This document shows positions 54,443 through 64,000 of a DNA stretch of 64,000 bases, in pieces. A program made the translations under genes and the position numbers. Origin of the DNA: Candidatus Thiodiazotropha endoloripes (GTDB taxonomy: Bacteria; Pseudomonadota; Gammaproteobacteria; Chromatiales; Chromatiaceae); NCBI GenBank assembly GCA_001709035.1, contig LVKA01000011.1, positions 744,001 to 808,000 of the forward strand, given 5' to 3'. Under the pieces are notes generated by a model. That model saw only the letters and a list, made by a program, of their open reading frames with translations, searched no databases and was not told the origin of the DNA. Every line of letters begins with the position of its first letter. Position 1 is the stretch's first letter.

Positions 54443-57400
54443 ATGAGTAATGCGCAAGACTTTGGCGCCCTGAATTGGGTAAAAGACGAATTGGATGTTT
54501 CGATTCGTCATGCGCGCCAAGCGCTGGAATCCTATGTGGAGACTCCCGGTGATAACGAATCACTCGCCACCTGCGGTGATCATCTGCACCAGATTGCCCG
54601 GGTTCTACAGATGGTCCAGGTCTACGGCCCCAGTATGCTCGCAGAGGAGATGGAGCTGGTGGTGCGGGACATGTCGGAAGGCATCGTCCGGCAGGAGGAG
54701 GATGCCGCCGAGGCATTGATGCTGGCGTTGATTCAGCTGCCCGATTATCTCGAGAAGCTGCAAGGCGGTGATGCGGACATTCCGCTGATCATTCTGCCGC
54801 TGCTCAACGATCTGCGTGCGGTGCGGGATGCGCCATTGCTCTCCGAAGCGGCGCTGTTCAAACCGGAAATCGATACCGAATCCAGCGCCGATGAAGTCAA
54901 CAAGGATCTTCCGGCGCTGGTGCGACAGGTCAGGCAGAAGTTCCATCTGGGGCTGCTGAGCTGGTATCGCAAACGGGATACCGTACACGGCTGGCCACTG
55001 TTGCGGGACGTATTCACCACCATCCATAAGAGTGCGGGCACCGAGTCGGTGCAGCATCTGTTCTGGGTGGCAGAGGGACTGATGCATGGTTTGATCGACA
55101 ATACCATTGCACCGGGTATTGCCGTGAAGCAGCTGTTCAGTCGGCTCGACCGGAAGATGAAGATCATCATCGACAATGGTGAGCAGAGCTTAGTGGATGA
55201 ACCGCCGTCGGCGCTGTTGAAAAACCTGCTCTATTACATTGCCAGGTCGAACTCGCAAGATCCTCTGATTCTGGAGATCAAACAGGCCTACAATCTCGAT
55301 GCGGTGATGCCTTCCGAAGACCAGCTCAATCAGGGCCGGCTCGGGTTGACAGGTTCGAATGCGGAACTGGCGGAATCGATCAAGGATGCGGTGAGCAGCG
55401 AGCTGACCCGGATTAAGGATATTCTCGATCTGTTCATGCGTGATGAAAAGGCGGATATGGAGATGCTCGGTCATCTCGAAGCGCCAACCCGCAAACTGGC
55501 GGATACCCTTGGCATGATCGGTCAGGGTGCCTTGCGCTCCCGACTCAACCGGCAGGCAGACAAGGTCAAAACCTTCGTCGAACAGGGTGTTTTACCGGAA
55601 GAGTTTGAGTTGATGGAGATGGCGGGGGATATCCTCTATGTGGAGTCCTCGCTCAGTACCCTGCATACCTTTCAGCCAGGTGCGGCGGAAACCATTGATG
55701 AAAACACACTGGGAGACAGCCTGCCTGAAGGTGAGTACCAGAATCTGATCAAGCAGACCGTGCGTGAAGCCAAGGTTGAGATTGCGCGGGCGAAAGAGAC
55801 CATCATCAGTTTCACTGAGGCAACCGACGATACCTCAGTATTGGAGCCGGTTCGTCAGGGCTTCCGACGTGTCGAAGGCGCGCTGCAGATGCTCAATCTG
55901 AGGGAAGCGGCAGAATTGATGTCGCAAACCGGTGCGATCATCAAAAATCAGTTGATCGAAGCCTCCGCACCGCCGAACAGACAACAGCTGAACTCCCTGG
56001 CTGACGTGGTCAGTAGTATCGAATACTACCTGGAAACATTAGTGGATGGAGCTGGCGATCGTCGCGAGATTCTCGCCATCGCGCAAGCCTCGCTGAATGA
56101 TCTGATGAGCGATGGCAAGGCTGAAGTGAACGAATATGTGGAGCCGGTAGAACCCATCAATCTGGATGAGTCTGCCGATCATGCTGAAGGCTACGATCTT
56201 GAAGAGGAAGAGATATCCGATCTCGAGTTTGGTGCCAGTAGCCTGCAGATCGAACCCCCTCAGCCGGAAGTGGAAATTCTCGCTTCCACAGAAGATACCT
56301 CAGAGTCTGAGTCCAAAGCAGAGCCTGAGCCGTTTCAGGATGAAGAGATTGCGGCTGCAGACAAGCCGATGCTGGAGGATATCGATCCGGAAATTCTGGA
56401 AATCTTCATCGAAGAGGCCAGAGAAGAGCTTGAAAATATTCAGACCTATCTGCCCCGCTGGCAACATGATCAGGCTGACCGTGACGCACTGACCATCTTC
56501 CGTCGTTCATTCCATACCCTGAAAGGCAGTGGCCGGCTTGTTGGTGCCAAGGTGATTGGTGAACTCGCCTGGTCTGTGGAGAACATGCTGAACCGGCTGA
56601 TCGACGAAACGATCAAGGTTTCACCTGAGATGATGGAACTGCTCAATCAGGTGACCGAAGCCTTACCGATACTGATCGAGTCCCAGGAACAGGGTGTCAG
56701 TCCTGCGGTAGATGTGGAACTGCTGCAGAGTCATGCTCATGCCCTGTCTGAGGGTCGCCCGATCGAACAGCCTGCGGAACCGGTTGTAAGCGAAGCACAA
56801 CAGCAACCTGCCGACAGCACGGCAGCGACAGAGGACGAGTTTGAGGTTGAAGCCCTCGAAACAGCTGCTGAGGAAATTGAATCCGAAGTGGAGGATTTGC
56901 CAGCCGAAACGGATGAACGCGAGGCTGGGGAAGAGGATGCGACAGCGCTCGATGTGGCGTCACTGGATGAGCCCGAAGTTCAACAGCCGCCTGAAGTCAG
57001 TGACGATGAAGTCGCCGCCCTGGGTGAGGCGATGCTTGAAGGGACTTCTGTCGCCGAAGCGGAGGCTGAGTTTACCGATTCGGATCTTGAGATCGAGATC
57101 GACACCGAACTCCTGGAGGTTTTCGCTGAAGAGTCAGAGGAGCACCTGCAGGAGATAGAAATATTTCTCAAGCAGGCCAAGGGCATCTCTCCGCCCATGT
57201 TGTTGCCTGAAGAGGTAGTCCGGGCCTGCCACACTTTGCATGGCAGTGCACACATGGCCGGTATCACGCCAATCGCCATGCTCAGTGAAGCGATGGAAGA
57301 CTACGTCAGAGCCGTTCATGAAAATCAGATCCCGGCCGAGTCCAAAGTGGTTGATCTGGTGGACGGTAGTGTTGGCTATATCCGCCAACTGCTGGAATTG

Positions 57401-60400
57401 CTGCCGGACGAAAATCTGCCTGAGCCGCATGTTGAAACCTTTCTGCAGGGCCTGAATGAAGCGCTGCAGGAGATTGAAGAGAGTGAAGAGGATGTAGCAG
57501 AAGCCGAACCGTTGATGACTGAAGAGGGCATCAGCGAAGAAGAGGCGATCACCCCGGATGAGGCCTCGGCACTGGAGGAAGAACTGCAGATCGAGGCGAT
57601 CGAAGAGATCGGCCTGACTGATGAAGAATCGATCGATCTTGCTTCCGATTTGATTCTGGAAGAACTCGAGGCGAACGAGATCGATTCCGGCTTGTTGGCG
57701 CAAGAGAAGGGTCAGGATTCCGGTTTTTACGAGTCAACCAGCTATCTGCAATCCACAGACTATTTTGATGTGGAAGGTGACGAAGAGCTGCTGGAGATCT
57801 TCATTGAAGAGGGCCGTGAGTTACTCGAGGCGCTTGAGCAGGGTTATAACGACTGGCAGAAGTCGCTCAATGATGAGACTGTGGTCGATGGCATCAAACG
57901 CACGCTGCACACCCTGAAAGGCAGCTCCAGGCTTGCCGGCATCAATCCCATCGGTGATCTGAGTCATGCCCTTGAGGATCTTTTCGAGAATCTGTTGAGG
58001 GAAAACATAACCGCAGGTCAGCCGGTACAGGACCTGGTTCGGCAGGCGTTCGATTTTCTCGCGACCCAGGTTGAAGATGCGGCAACCGTTAGCAGAGTGC
58101 CGGTTTCAACACAACTACTCACCGATCTTGAGCATCCTTTTACTTCAGTAGAGACCAGTGAGGCTGAAGAGGAAGCGGAAGCGTTGCATGATGAGGTGCT
58201 TGAGGCAGAGCTGCAGCTCGCCGAGGAGGCCTTTCCTGATGCTGAACTCGAAATCGAGCCGGCTGATCAGGAAGAGGATGAGCATCTTCAGGAGCTTGAA
58301 CTGCAAAGTGCACTCGAAGAGGTGGTGGAAGAGCAGGATCCGAGCGAGCTGGACAGCAGCGAAGCGCTCGATGCGAGCAGTTACTACGCAGAACCGATGA
58401 GCTTTCTCCATGAAGGTGATCTGTTCGAAGTCAGTGAAGACCGCGAACTGGTTGATATCTTTGTAGAGGAGTCGAAAGAGCTGCTCGAATCCCTGGAAGA
58501 GCAGTTTCAGAAATGGGCAAATGAACCCTCGGATCATCAACATCTGGATGCCATTCTGCGTGCCTTGCATACGGTAAAGGGCAGCTCCCGTCTGGCGGGT
58601 ATCGAACCGGTTGGTGATCTCAGTCATGCAATGGAGTCATTGCTGAATGGCGTTATCAGAGGGCACATTCCTGCGGATGATCAGGTGATGGGCCTCTCCC
58701 GATCCACCCTCGATCTTCTGGCCACCCAAACCGAAGATGCAGAGACCTCTAATCAGGTACACCGGGCAGATTCTCTGATCGCGGAAATCCAGACACTGAT
58801 CGATAAGGGGATTGAAGAGGAGGGTGAGGTTGAGGATCTGATCGATCCTGACCTTAAGGAAGAACTTGAGGAGCTTGAAGAGCTTCAACAGCAGCAAGCT
58901 GAAGAGGTTGTTGAGGCAGAGTCCGAGCCCGCCGCACCACAGCAAGATGTTGAAGATCTGGATGATATTCAGATTGATGCCTCCGAGTTGGATGTGGGTG
59001 TGGAAGACGTTTCAGAGGAAGCGTTGATGCAACCGGATGAATCCTTCCTCATGATGCATGATGAAGTCCTGCTGGATGTGGGAGAAGATGAGGAGCTGAT
59101 CCAGATCTTCATCGAAGAGGCAAAAGAGTTTATGGAGGAGGTGGAAGCCCGCTTCCTGCAGTGGCTTGATAAACTGGATGATCAGGAAGCGATCGATGGC
59201 ATGCAGCGAAATCTGCATACCCTGAAAGGCAGTGCCCGACTCGCCGGTATCATGCCGATCGGTGATCTGAGTCATGCGGTGGAATCGGTGATGACCGCCT
59301 TGGCGGAAGGTGAGATCGATCCAATCGATCCAGTCACCGAAGCCCTCCGTCACAGTATTGACCACTTGGCATTCCAGGTCGACACCATTGCCAAGACCGG
59401 CAAGGTGCCCGCCTCCGATGTTCAGGTCGAACAGCTGCACAACCTGCTGGGTGGGGAGATGCTGCCCGCCCATGGCGACATGGTTGAGACCATACAGGAG
59501 GTTTCCGAGAGTAGCATCCTGGCGGAAGAGCCAGAACCGGAACAGCCGACCGCACAGGTACTGCCATTCAACGAAGAGATTGCCAAACTGCTCAATCCGG
59601 AGCAGGAACAGGAGAAAGAGAAAGCCGGTTTTAAGCCAAACAAAGAGCAGGTCCGGGTCAATGCGGACCTAATGGACCGGCTGGTCAACCATGCGGGTGA
59701 GGTGAGTATCTATCGCGCCCGTCTGGAACAGCAGAACAGTGTATTGGGCTTCAATCTCTCTGAGCTTGAACAGACTGTCTCCCGTCTCTACACACAATTG
59801 CGAAATCTGGAGATCGAAACAGAGGCGCAGATTCTCTATCGCTGGGAGCGGGAGACCGAAAAAGAGGATCAGGGCCGGACCGAGTTCGATCCCCTGGAAC
59901 TGGATCGGTTCTCCACCATGCAGCAGCTCTCCAGAGCTCTGGTGGAGACGGTAAACGATCTGGGCAACATCAATGAATCACTACGCGATCTGCAGCGCGA
60001 GACCGATACCCTGTTGTTACAGCAGTCCAGAATATCCACCGATCTGCAGGATGGCCTGTTGCGTACCCGGATGGTGCCTTTTGCAACACTGGTACCCAGG
60101 ATGCAGCGGCTTGTCAGGCAGACCGCAGGGCAGTTGAATAAAAAAGCCAATCTGGAGTGCTTTGGTATTGAGGGAGAGTTGGATCGCAGTATCCTGAACC
60201 GCATGGTGCCGGTACTGGAGCATCTACTGCGTAACTCCGTTTCCCATGGTATCGAGCCACCGGACCAGCGTCTTGCCGATGGCAAGCAGGGTACCGGCCG
60301 AATCTCCCTCTATCTCGACCGTGAGGCGACCGATGTCCTGATTACCCTCTCCGATGACGGTAAAGGTCTGGACATCGAAGCAATTCGTAAACGGGCGCTT

Positions 60401-61471
60401 GAGCAGGGCATGATCAATGCCGATGTGGAGATCAGTGATGACGATCTGATCCAGTGTGTGCTGCTGCCCGGTTTCAGTACCGCCAAAGAGGTCACCCAGA
60501 TCTCCGGACGTGGTGTGGGTCTCGACGTGGTGACCAGTGAGGTGAAGCAGCTCGGTGGTTCCCTTGAGATCGACTCTCAACCCGGTCGGGGCACCAGTTT
60601 CATCATCCGCCTGCCTTTGACCCTGGCGATTACCGATGCTCTGTTGATCAGGACGGGTGAAGAGATCTACGCCATCCCTCATGGCAGTATCAGTGGCGTG
60701 GTGCGAATCCGGCGTGATGAGATTCTGCGCTGTTACGAGGGTAAGCAGGAGAGTTTCGATTACGGTGGCAAGCAGTACAAGGTGAGCTATCTCGGCCGGA
60801 TGATGGGTACAGGTCAGCATGAGATTCATGAAGGCATGCGTTGGTTACCCCTGCTGCTGTTGCAAACCGGTGAACATCAGGTGGCTCTGCAGGTTGATGA
60901 TCTGCTGGGTAGCCGACAGGTTGTTGTGAAAAACCTGGGTAAGCAGGTTGGCAGTGTACGCTGGATAACCGGCGGTACGATTCTCGCCGATGGCCGAGTT
61001 GCCCTGATTCTCGATCTGGCTGCTCTGGTGCGTATGGATGCTACCCATGCGGCACCGATCATGAGGCCTGAGACTGAACAGAAAAAACTGGAAGAGCGTC
61101 TCCGGGTCATGGTGGTGGATGACTCCATTACAGTACGTAAAGTTACCAGCCGCTTACTTGAGCGCCACGATATGGATGTGGTCACCGCAAAGGATGGTGT
61201 TGAAGCGGTGGCGCTGTTACAGGAGCAGGTACCGGATATTATGTTGCTCGATATCGAGATGCCACGTATGGATGGCTTTGAACTTGCGAGACACATCAAC
61301 AACTCTGTGGATTATTACGGGTTGCCGATCATCATGATCTCCTCAAGGGTGGGAGATAAACACAGGCAGCGGGCGATGGACCTGGGGGTCAAGCGCTGTC
61401 TCGGTAAACCCTACCAGGAGAGCGAGTTGTTGGAGAATATCAACGAAGTTCTGACGGAAAATAGACAATGA
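54443..61471 (+). CDS. chpA: Giant hybrid chemotaxis kinase ChpA
   Basis: The 2342-residue protein is the Pil-Chp kinase. After a PilL-type N terminus come five Hpt domains with phosphorylatable His at H691 (FHTLKGSGR), H930 (CHTLHGSAH), H1156 (LHTLKGSSR), H1376 (LHTVKGSSR) and H1592 (LHTLKGSAR). Very acidic Glu-rich linkers join them. There follow a dimerisation and HATPase core (residues about 1730-2010, HLLRNSVSHGIEPP, DDGKGLD, SGRGVGLDVV), a CheW-like domain, and a C-terminal receiver (VMVVDDSITVRKV, LLDIEMPRMDGF). In Pseudomonas, ChpA controls twitching and cAMP. Two more degenerate Hpt-like segments may lie in residues 1-250. Confidence 0.95.
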   Translation: MSNAQDFGALNWVKDELDVSIRHARQALESYVETPGDNESLATCGDHLHQIARVLQMVQVYGPSMLAEEMELVVRDMSEGIVRQEEDAAEALMLALIQLPDYLEKLQGGDADIPLIILPLLNDLRAVRDAPLLSEAALFKPEIDTESSADEVNKDLPALVRQVRQKFHLGLLSWYRKRDTVHGWPLLRDVFTTIHKSAGTESVQHLFWVAEGLMHGLIDNTIAPGIAVKQLFSRLDRKMKIIIDNGEQSLVDEPPSALLKNLLYYIARSNSQDPLILEIKQAYNLDAVMPSEDQLNQGRLGLTGSNAELAESIKDAVSSELTRIKDILDLFMRDEKADMEMLGHLEAPTRKLADTLGMIGQGALRSRLNRQADKVKTFVEQGVLPEEFELMEMAGDILYVESSLSTLHTFQPGAAETIDENTLGDSLPEGEYQNLIKQTVREAKVEIARAKETIISFTEATDDTSVLEPVRQGFRRVEGALQMLNLREAAELMSQTGAIIKNQLIEASAPPNRQQLNSLADVVSSIEYYLETLVDGAGDRREILAIAQASLNDLMSDGKAEVNEYVEPVEPINLDESADHAEGYDLEEEEISDLEFGASSLQIEPPQPEVEILASTEDTSESESKAEPEPFQDEEIAAADKPMLEDIDPEILEIFIEEAREELENIQTYLPRWQHDQADRDALTIFRRSFHTLKGSGRLVGAKVIGELAWSVENMLNRLIDETIKVSPEMMELLNQVTEALPILIESQEQGVSPAVDVELLQSHAHALSEGRPIEQPAEPVVSEAQQQPADSTAATEDEFEVEALETAAEEIESEVEDLPAETDEREAGEEDATALDVASLDEPEVQQPPEVSDDEVAALGEAMLEGTSVAEAEAEFTDSDLEIEIDTELLEVFAEESEEHLQEIEIFLKQAKGISPPMLLPEEVVRACHTLHGSAHMAGITPIAMLSEAMEDYVRAVHENQIPAESKVVDLVDGSVGYIRQLLELLPDENLPEPHVETFLQGLNEALQEIEESEEDVAEAEPLMTEEGISEEEAITPDEASALEEELQIEAIEEIGLTDEESIDLASDLILEELEANEIDSGLLAQEKGQDSGFYESTSYLQSTDYFDVEGDEELLEIFIEEGRELLEALEQGYNDWQKSLNDETVVDGIKRTLHTLKGSSRLAGINPIGDLSHALEDLFENLLRENITAGQPVQDLVRQAFDFLATQVEDAATVSRVPVSTQLLTDLEHPFTSVETSEAEEEAEALHDEVLEAELQLAEEAFPDAELEIEPADQEEDEHLQELELQSALEEVVEEQDPSELDSSEALDASSYYAEPMSFLHEGDLFEVSEDRELVDIFVEESKELLESLEEQFQKWANEPSDHQHLDAILRALHTVKGSSRLAGIEPVGDLSHAMESLLNGVIRGHIPADDQVMGLSRSTLDLLATQTEDAETSNQVHRADSLIAEIQTLIDKGIEEEGEVEDLIDPDLKEELEELEELQQQQAEEVVEAESEPAAPQQDVEDLDDIQIDASELDVGVEDVSEEALMQPDESFLMMHDEVLLDVGEDEELIQIFIEEAKEFMEEVEARFLQWLDKLDDQEAIDGMQRNLHTLKGSARLAGIMPIGDLSHAVESVMTALAEGEIDPIDPVTEALRHSIDHLAFQVDTIAKTGKVPASDVQVEQLHNLLGGEMLPAHGDMVETIQEVSESSILAEEPEPEQPTAQVLPFNEEIAKLLNPEQEQEKEKAGFKPNKEQVRVNADLMDRLVNHAGEVSIYRARLEQQNSVLGFNLSELEQTVSRLYTQLRNLEIETEAQILYRWERETEKEDQGRTEFDPLELDRFSTMQQLSRALVETVNDLGNINESLRDLQRETDTLLLQQSRISTDLQDGLLRTRMVPFATLVPRMQRLVRQTAGQLNKKANLECFGIEGELDRSILNRMVPVLEHLLRNSVSHGIEPPDQRLADGKQGTGRISLYLDREATDVLITLSDDGKGLDIEAIRKRALEQGMINADVEISDDDLIQCVLLPGFSTAKEVTQISGRGVGLDVVTSEVKQLGGSLEIDSQPGRGTSFIIRLPLTLAITDALLIRTGEEIYAIPHGSISGVVRIRRDEILRCYEGKQESFDYGGKQYKVSYLGRMMGTGQHEIHEGMRWLPLLLLQTGEHQVALQVDDLLGSRQVVVKNLGKQVGSVRWITGGTILADGRVALILDLAALVRMDATHAAPIMRPETEQKKLEERLRVMVVDDSITVRKVTSRLLERHDMDVVTAKDGVEAVALLQEQVPDIMLLDIEMPRMDGFELARHINNSVDYYGLPIIMISSRVGDKHRQRAMDLGVKRCLGKPYQESELLENINEVLTENRQ

Positions 61472-61944
61472 GCCAAGCGGTAGTCAAAGAGGTCAGAAGC
61501 GTTCTCATCCCTCTGCATAAGCGTCAGATTCTGCTGCCGAATGCGACAGTCGCTGAGGTTATGGGTTATCAGCCGCCCGAGTATGCCGGTGACGAGTTGC
61601 CCGAGTGGTTTCTCGGCCACCTGGCCTGGCGCGGAGTGATGATTCCGGTGGTCTCCTATGAAGGGCTGCTGGGTGAACCCGTGGTGGAGCCCGGCTACCG
61701 GGGCAGGATCCTGATCCTCAATGCTCTTGGCGAGCATGATCGAATCTCCCATATCGGTATGGCTGTTCATGCCATACCATCACTGGTCAGGGTCAGCGCC
61801 GACAATGTGGTACCGGTCAATCCAGAACTGGATGAGCCACAATCCTTGATCAGACAACATGTGGAACTGGATATGAGTCCGGCTGTCATTCCCGATATGG
61901 ATGAAATTGAGCGACAGGTACTCTCGGTAATCGAAGCGCTGTAA
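61468..61944 (+). CDS. chpC: CheW-like protein ChpC
   Basis: The 158-residue CheW-domain protein (LIPLHKRQILLPNATVAEVM, GHLAWRGVMIPVVSYEGLLG) overlaps the chpA stop by four bases (ATGA). ChpC is the second adaptor of the Pil-Chp system, proposed to bring other signals to ChpA. It ends the cluster. Confidence 0.9.
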   Translation: MSQAVVKEVRSVLIPLHKRQILLPNATVAEVMGYQPPEYAGDELPEWFLGHLAWRGVMIPVVSYEGLLGEPVVEPGYRGRILILNALGEHDRISHIGMAVHAIPSLVRVSADNVVPVNPELDEPQSLIRQHVELDMSPAVIPDMDEIERQVLSVIEAL

Positions 61945-62054
61945 CGCCAGATTTGAAGCTCCTGTCGTCATCACAAACCTGGTCTTCAGGGTGTTGTGTA
62001 TGATCTGAAGCAGACCCGTTGATCACCAGGTAAATAGTATCTAACTGTGCACTA

Positions 62055-63215
62055 GTGTATCCTGGCTGCGATTCAATTTCCGTCTCACCTGTCTGCATTC
62101 ATCGTTGTAGCGGCACAATTCACTACAGGTTGCTATCTCTCTTGTCTCTACTCAACCACTATCAGCAACAACTTCAGCTCAATGGCTATCAGCGGGATCC
62201 TCATCAGGAGCAGATTCTAGCGGCCTTTGAACGCCTTGCTGAAGCACTGCAGCAGCCGAGAAAAGCGAAGGGTTGGTTGTGGAAGAAAAGTATCGAAACG
62301 ATTCCCGGAGTCTATCTCTGGGGTGGTGTGGGTCGGGGTAAAACCTGGTTGATGGATATGTTTCATCATCAGTATCAGCAACTGGGTATTGAGCGACACC
62401 ATTTTCACAGTTTCATGCGCTACATTCATCAACGACTGGCTGAGCACGGCGGAGAGAAGGAGCCGATGTTGCTGATAGCCGATGAGATGGCCAGCCGGAT
62501 GCAGGTGCTCTGTCTGGATGAATTCAATGTCATCGATATCGGTGATGCGATGTTGATGCGGGTGTTGCTGGAGAGTTTGCAGAAAGTGGGCATCGTCTTG
62601 GTCACCACGTCGAATCAGCCGCCAGACAGACTCTACTGGCAGGGATTGCAGAGAGAGCAGTTCCTGCCGGCAATCGATCTGCTGAACAGCAATAATGAAG
62701 TGCTGGAGCTGGCCGGCAACAAAGACTACCGGCTACAACTGTTTGAGGCTTCTTCCGTCTATCACACCCCGCTGAGCGACGAGTCGATGGTTAATCTGAG
62801 CAAGGAGTTCGATCGATTGGTCAGCGGTGGCGTCGAAGAGACGGGGCGTTTTGAAGTGCCGGGAAGAGCGGTGCGGTTCGTCAAACGGGGGAGTGGTGTC
62901 ATCTGGTGTGACTTCAACGCCCTGTGCGGTCCACCCAGATGGCAGAACGACTATCTGGAACTGGCTCGCTGTCACCATACGGTATTTATCTCGGACATAC
63001 CCAAACTGGACGGTACCTGGGATGATCGAAGTCGTCGTTTTATCAATCTGATCGATGTCTTTTACGATAGAAAAGTCAAAGTGGTGATCAGTGCCGATGC
63101 GAAACCGGATCAGCTCTACAGCGGTGTCCGTCTGGCATTTGAATTCCAACGTACGGTGAGTCGCTTGAAAGAGATGCAATCAACCGCTTATCTGGAAGCG
63201 CCTCATAAAGGCTGA
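62055..63215 (+). CDS. zapE: Cell division ATPase ZapE (AFG1-like)
   Basis: ZapE is an AAA-type ATPase that helps the division ring under low oxygen or heat. The product shows Walker A (LWGGVGRGKTWLMDMF), HFHSFMRYIHQRL, Walker B (LCLDEFNVIDIGDAM) and the late motif LARCHHTVFISDIP. The longest frame starts at GTG 62055. Family proteins begin about 25-30 residues later (near LLSLLNHYQQQL), with TTG codons at 62130 and 62142, so the start is uncertain. It is a single gene. Confidence 0.92.
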   Translation: MYPGCDSISVSPVCIHRCSGTIHYRLLSLLSLLNHYQQQLQLNGYQRDPHQEQILAAFERLAEALQQPRKAKGWLWKKSIETIPGVYLWGGVGRGKTWLMDMFHHQYQQLGIERHHFHSFMRYIHQRLAEHGGEKEPMLLIADEMASRMQVLCLDEFNVIDIGDAMLMRVLLESLQKVGIVLVTTSNQPPDRLYWQGLQREQFLPAIDLLNSNNEVLELAGNKDYRLQLFEASSVYHTPLSDESMVNLSKEFDRLVSGGVEETGRFEVPGRAVRFVKRGSGVIWCDFNALCGPPRWQNDYLELARCHHTVFISDIPKLDGTWDDRSRRFINLIDVFYDRKVKVVISADAKPDQLYSGVRLAFEFQRTVSRLKEMQSTAYLEAPHKG

Positions 63216-63519
63216 GTGTCTTGCGGTATACAGATTCAATCGTGTATGTCAGTTAGCCCTAAGTGATATGCAATCAACTGATCGTAGCTGACATTTATGT
63301 GTGCACCCGTACCCGCAGAAAGCAAATGCAAGATTGCTATAACCATTGGCTGCATGAGCAACTATTTGTCATTGGCAATGTTCTGAACTATCCCATCACC
63401 ATCAGTACCTCGCTGGCGTGAATCATCTAGAAGTATGTTGAAATCTTAGATTTGCGAAAGTATTGAATTTAGATTGTTGCCTCTACAATATTTATTTCAC
63501 ATGTAGAAGGAGAAGGATC
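63216..63519. other. 304-base gap between zapE and the last gene
   Basis: No credible gene, hairpin or repeat was seen. It should hold the promoter of the gene that starts at 63520; its last bases carry a strong ribosome site (GAAGGAGAAGG). Confidence 0.5.
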
Positions 63520-64000
63520 ATGTTGAAAGCCATTGTGCTTTTTTTTGTTGGTGTGATTTGCAGTACGTCACTTCATGCTGAACAGGTGTTGAGAACAGAA
63601 AAACTGACTCACAATGTCTATGCGCTGATTGGCCCACTGACAAATCGAAACCCTGAAAACCTGGGTAACAATGCCAACTTTGGTGTCATTGTCACGGATG
63701 ATGGCGTGGTGCTGGTCGATTCGGGTGCTACAGACAAGGGCGCACGGATGATACACGCAGCGATTCAAAATATTACCGATAAGCCTGTGAAATGGGTCAT
63801 TAACAGCGGTGGACAGGATCATCGCTGGATGGGCAATGGTTATTTCAAAGAACTGGGTGCGACTATCATTGCCAGTGAAAAAGCAGTCGCCGATCAAAAG
63901 GCCCGCAGGGATTCTCAACTGGACAGGCTTTGGAGTTTGGTCGGAGAAAAAGGCCTGGAGGGCACAAGTTATATTTTTGCCGATGAACTGTTTTCAAAGC
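63520..64000 (+). CDS. Exported metallo-beta-lactamase-fold protein, 5' part
   Basis: The gene runs off the window; 160 residues are seen. A signal peptide (MLKAIVLFFVGVICSTSLHA) is followed by a metallo-beta-lactamase N-terminal pattern (NVYALIGPL, NFGVIVTDDGVVLVDSGA). In place of the usual HxHxDH metal motif there is S-G-G-Q-D-H at residues 96-101 (INSGGQDHRWMGN): the first two His are missing and only D100 and H101 remain. It resembles SoxH/quinoprotein-relay-type exported members. A strong AGGAGAAGG site sits just before the ATG. Confidence 0.85.
   Translation, partial: MLKAIVLFFVGVICSTSLHAEQVLRTEKLTHNVYALIGPLTNRNPENLGNNANFGVIVTDDGVVLVDSGATDKGARMIHAAIQNITDKPVKWVINSGGQDHRWMGNGYFKELGATIIASEKAVADQKARRDSQLDRLWSLVGEKGLEGTSYIFADELFSK

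Noticed and set aside
1-64000. Search by eye for tRNA, rRNA, phage integrase, transposase and CRISPR
   Set aside because: No cloverleaf with a T-loop signature, no rRNA-like stretch, no integrase or transposase motifs and no spaced repeats were found.

Overview
The window looks like a gammaproteobacterial chromosome segment, probably from the Chromatiales/sulfur-oxidiser neighbourhood. That placement is an inference from gene content and gene order (napFDAGHBC, gshB-tonB-yqgE-ruvX-pyrRBC'K, purMN with DUF2066, pilGHIJ-chpA-chpC, a three-subunit AOR); no rRNA or tRNA is visible to anchor it. The lifestyle suggested is a facultative, nitrate-respiring, motile bacterium with twitching-type surface sensing. 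No prophage, insertion sequence with a transposase, integron or CRISPR array was seen. Coding density is high and most genes sit in tight operons.

Layout. 1-893: 3' part of a secreted repeat protein containing an 11-copy heptanucleotide tract. 972-11270 (minus strand): a nitrate island, narX-narL, then a regulatory gap with a perfect FNR-type box and a perfect 7-2-7 NarL/NarP-type palindrome, then napFDAGHBC and moaA. 11428-15395: an unrecognised small protein, a SLC13/RCK_C transporter and a divergent LysR regulator. 15904-20119: an aldehyde ferredoxin oxidoreductase operon (ferredoxin, tungstopterin subunit, FAD subunit, MoaD-like protein, and an unknown 89-residue protein ending in Gly-Gly-Gly). 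20284-27138: GDSL esterase, pyruvate kinase, glycerophosphodiesterase lipoprotein, Fe-superoxide dismutase, an orphan HyuB-type subunit and an ABM-fold protein. 27156-27310: a structured repeat whose first 33 bases recur elsewhere in the window. 27315-30683: a soluble histidine kinase, a REC-TPR regulator and an HDOD protein. 30874-37303: recQ, an N-acetylglutaminylglutamine-type amidotransferase, HD-GYP, Grx4 and dCMP deaminase. 37355-42420: DUF3108, purN and purM, diverging from DUF2066, a CDP-alcohol phosphatidyltransferase and an outer-membrane barrel. 42499-49005: an eight-gene operon (gshB, tonB, yqgE, ruvX, pyrR, pyrB, a catalytically degenerate pyrC' and pyrK). 49486-61944: a small exported protein, a periplasmic rhodanese and the Pil-Chp chemosensory cluster with a 2342-residue ChpA. 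62055-64000: zapE and the start of an exported metallo-beta-lactamase-fold protein.

How it fits together. NarX/NarL probably sense nitrate/nitrite and, with an FNR-type protein, control periplasmic nitrate reduction. NapC takes electrons from quinol and NapB passes them to NapA, while NapGH feed quinol; moaA supplies the pterin that NapA needs and that AorB needs with tungsten. The AOR operon would oxidise aldehydes (or reduce acids) with NAD(P) through its FAD subunit. The Pil-Chp genes would control type IV pili and second-messenger output.

Most interesting items: the heptanucleotide tract, where one copy gained or lost truncates the secreted protein; the nap promoter architecture; the last small gene of the AOR operon, with its Gly-Gly-Gly tail; the dispersed palindromic repeat family; the double His-to-Asn change in PyrC'; the metallo-beta-lactamase-fold protein lacking two metal His; and the orphan NAGGN amidotransferase and HyuB. 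None is proof of a wholly new system; each is a testable lead.
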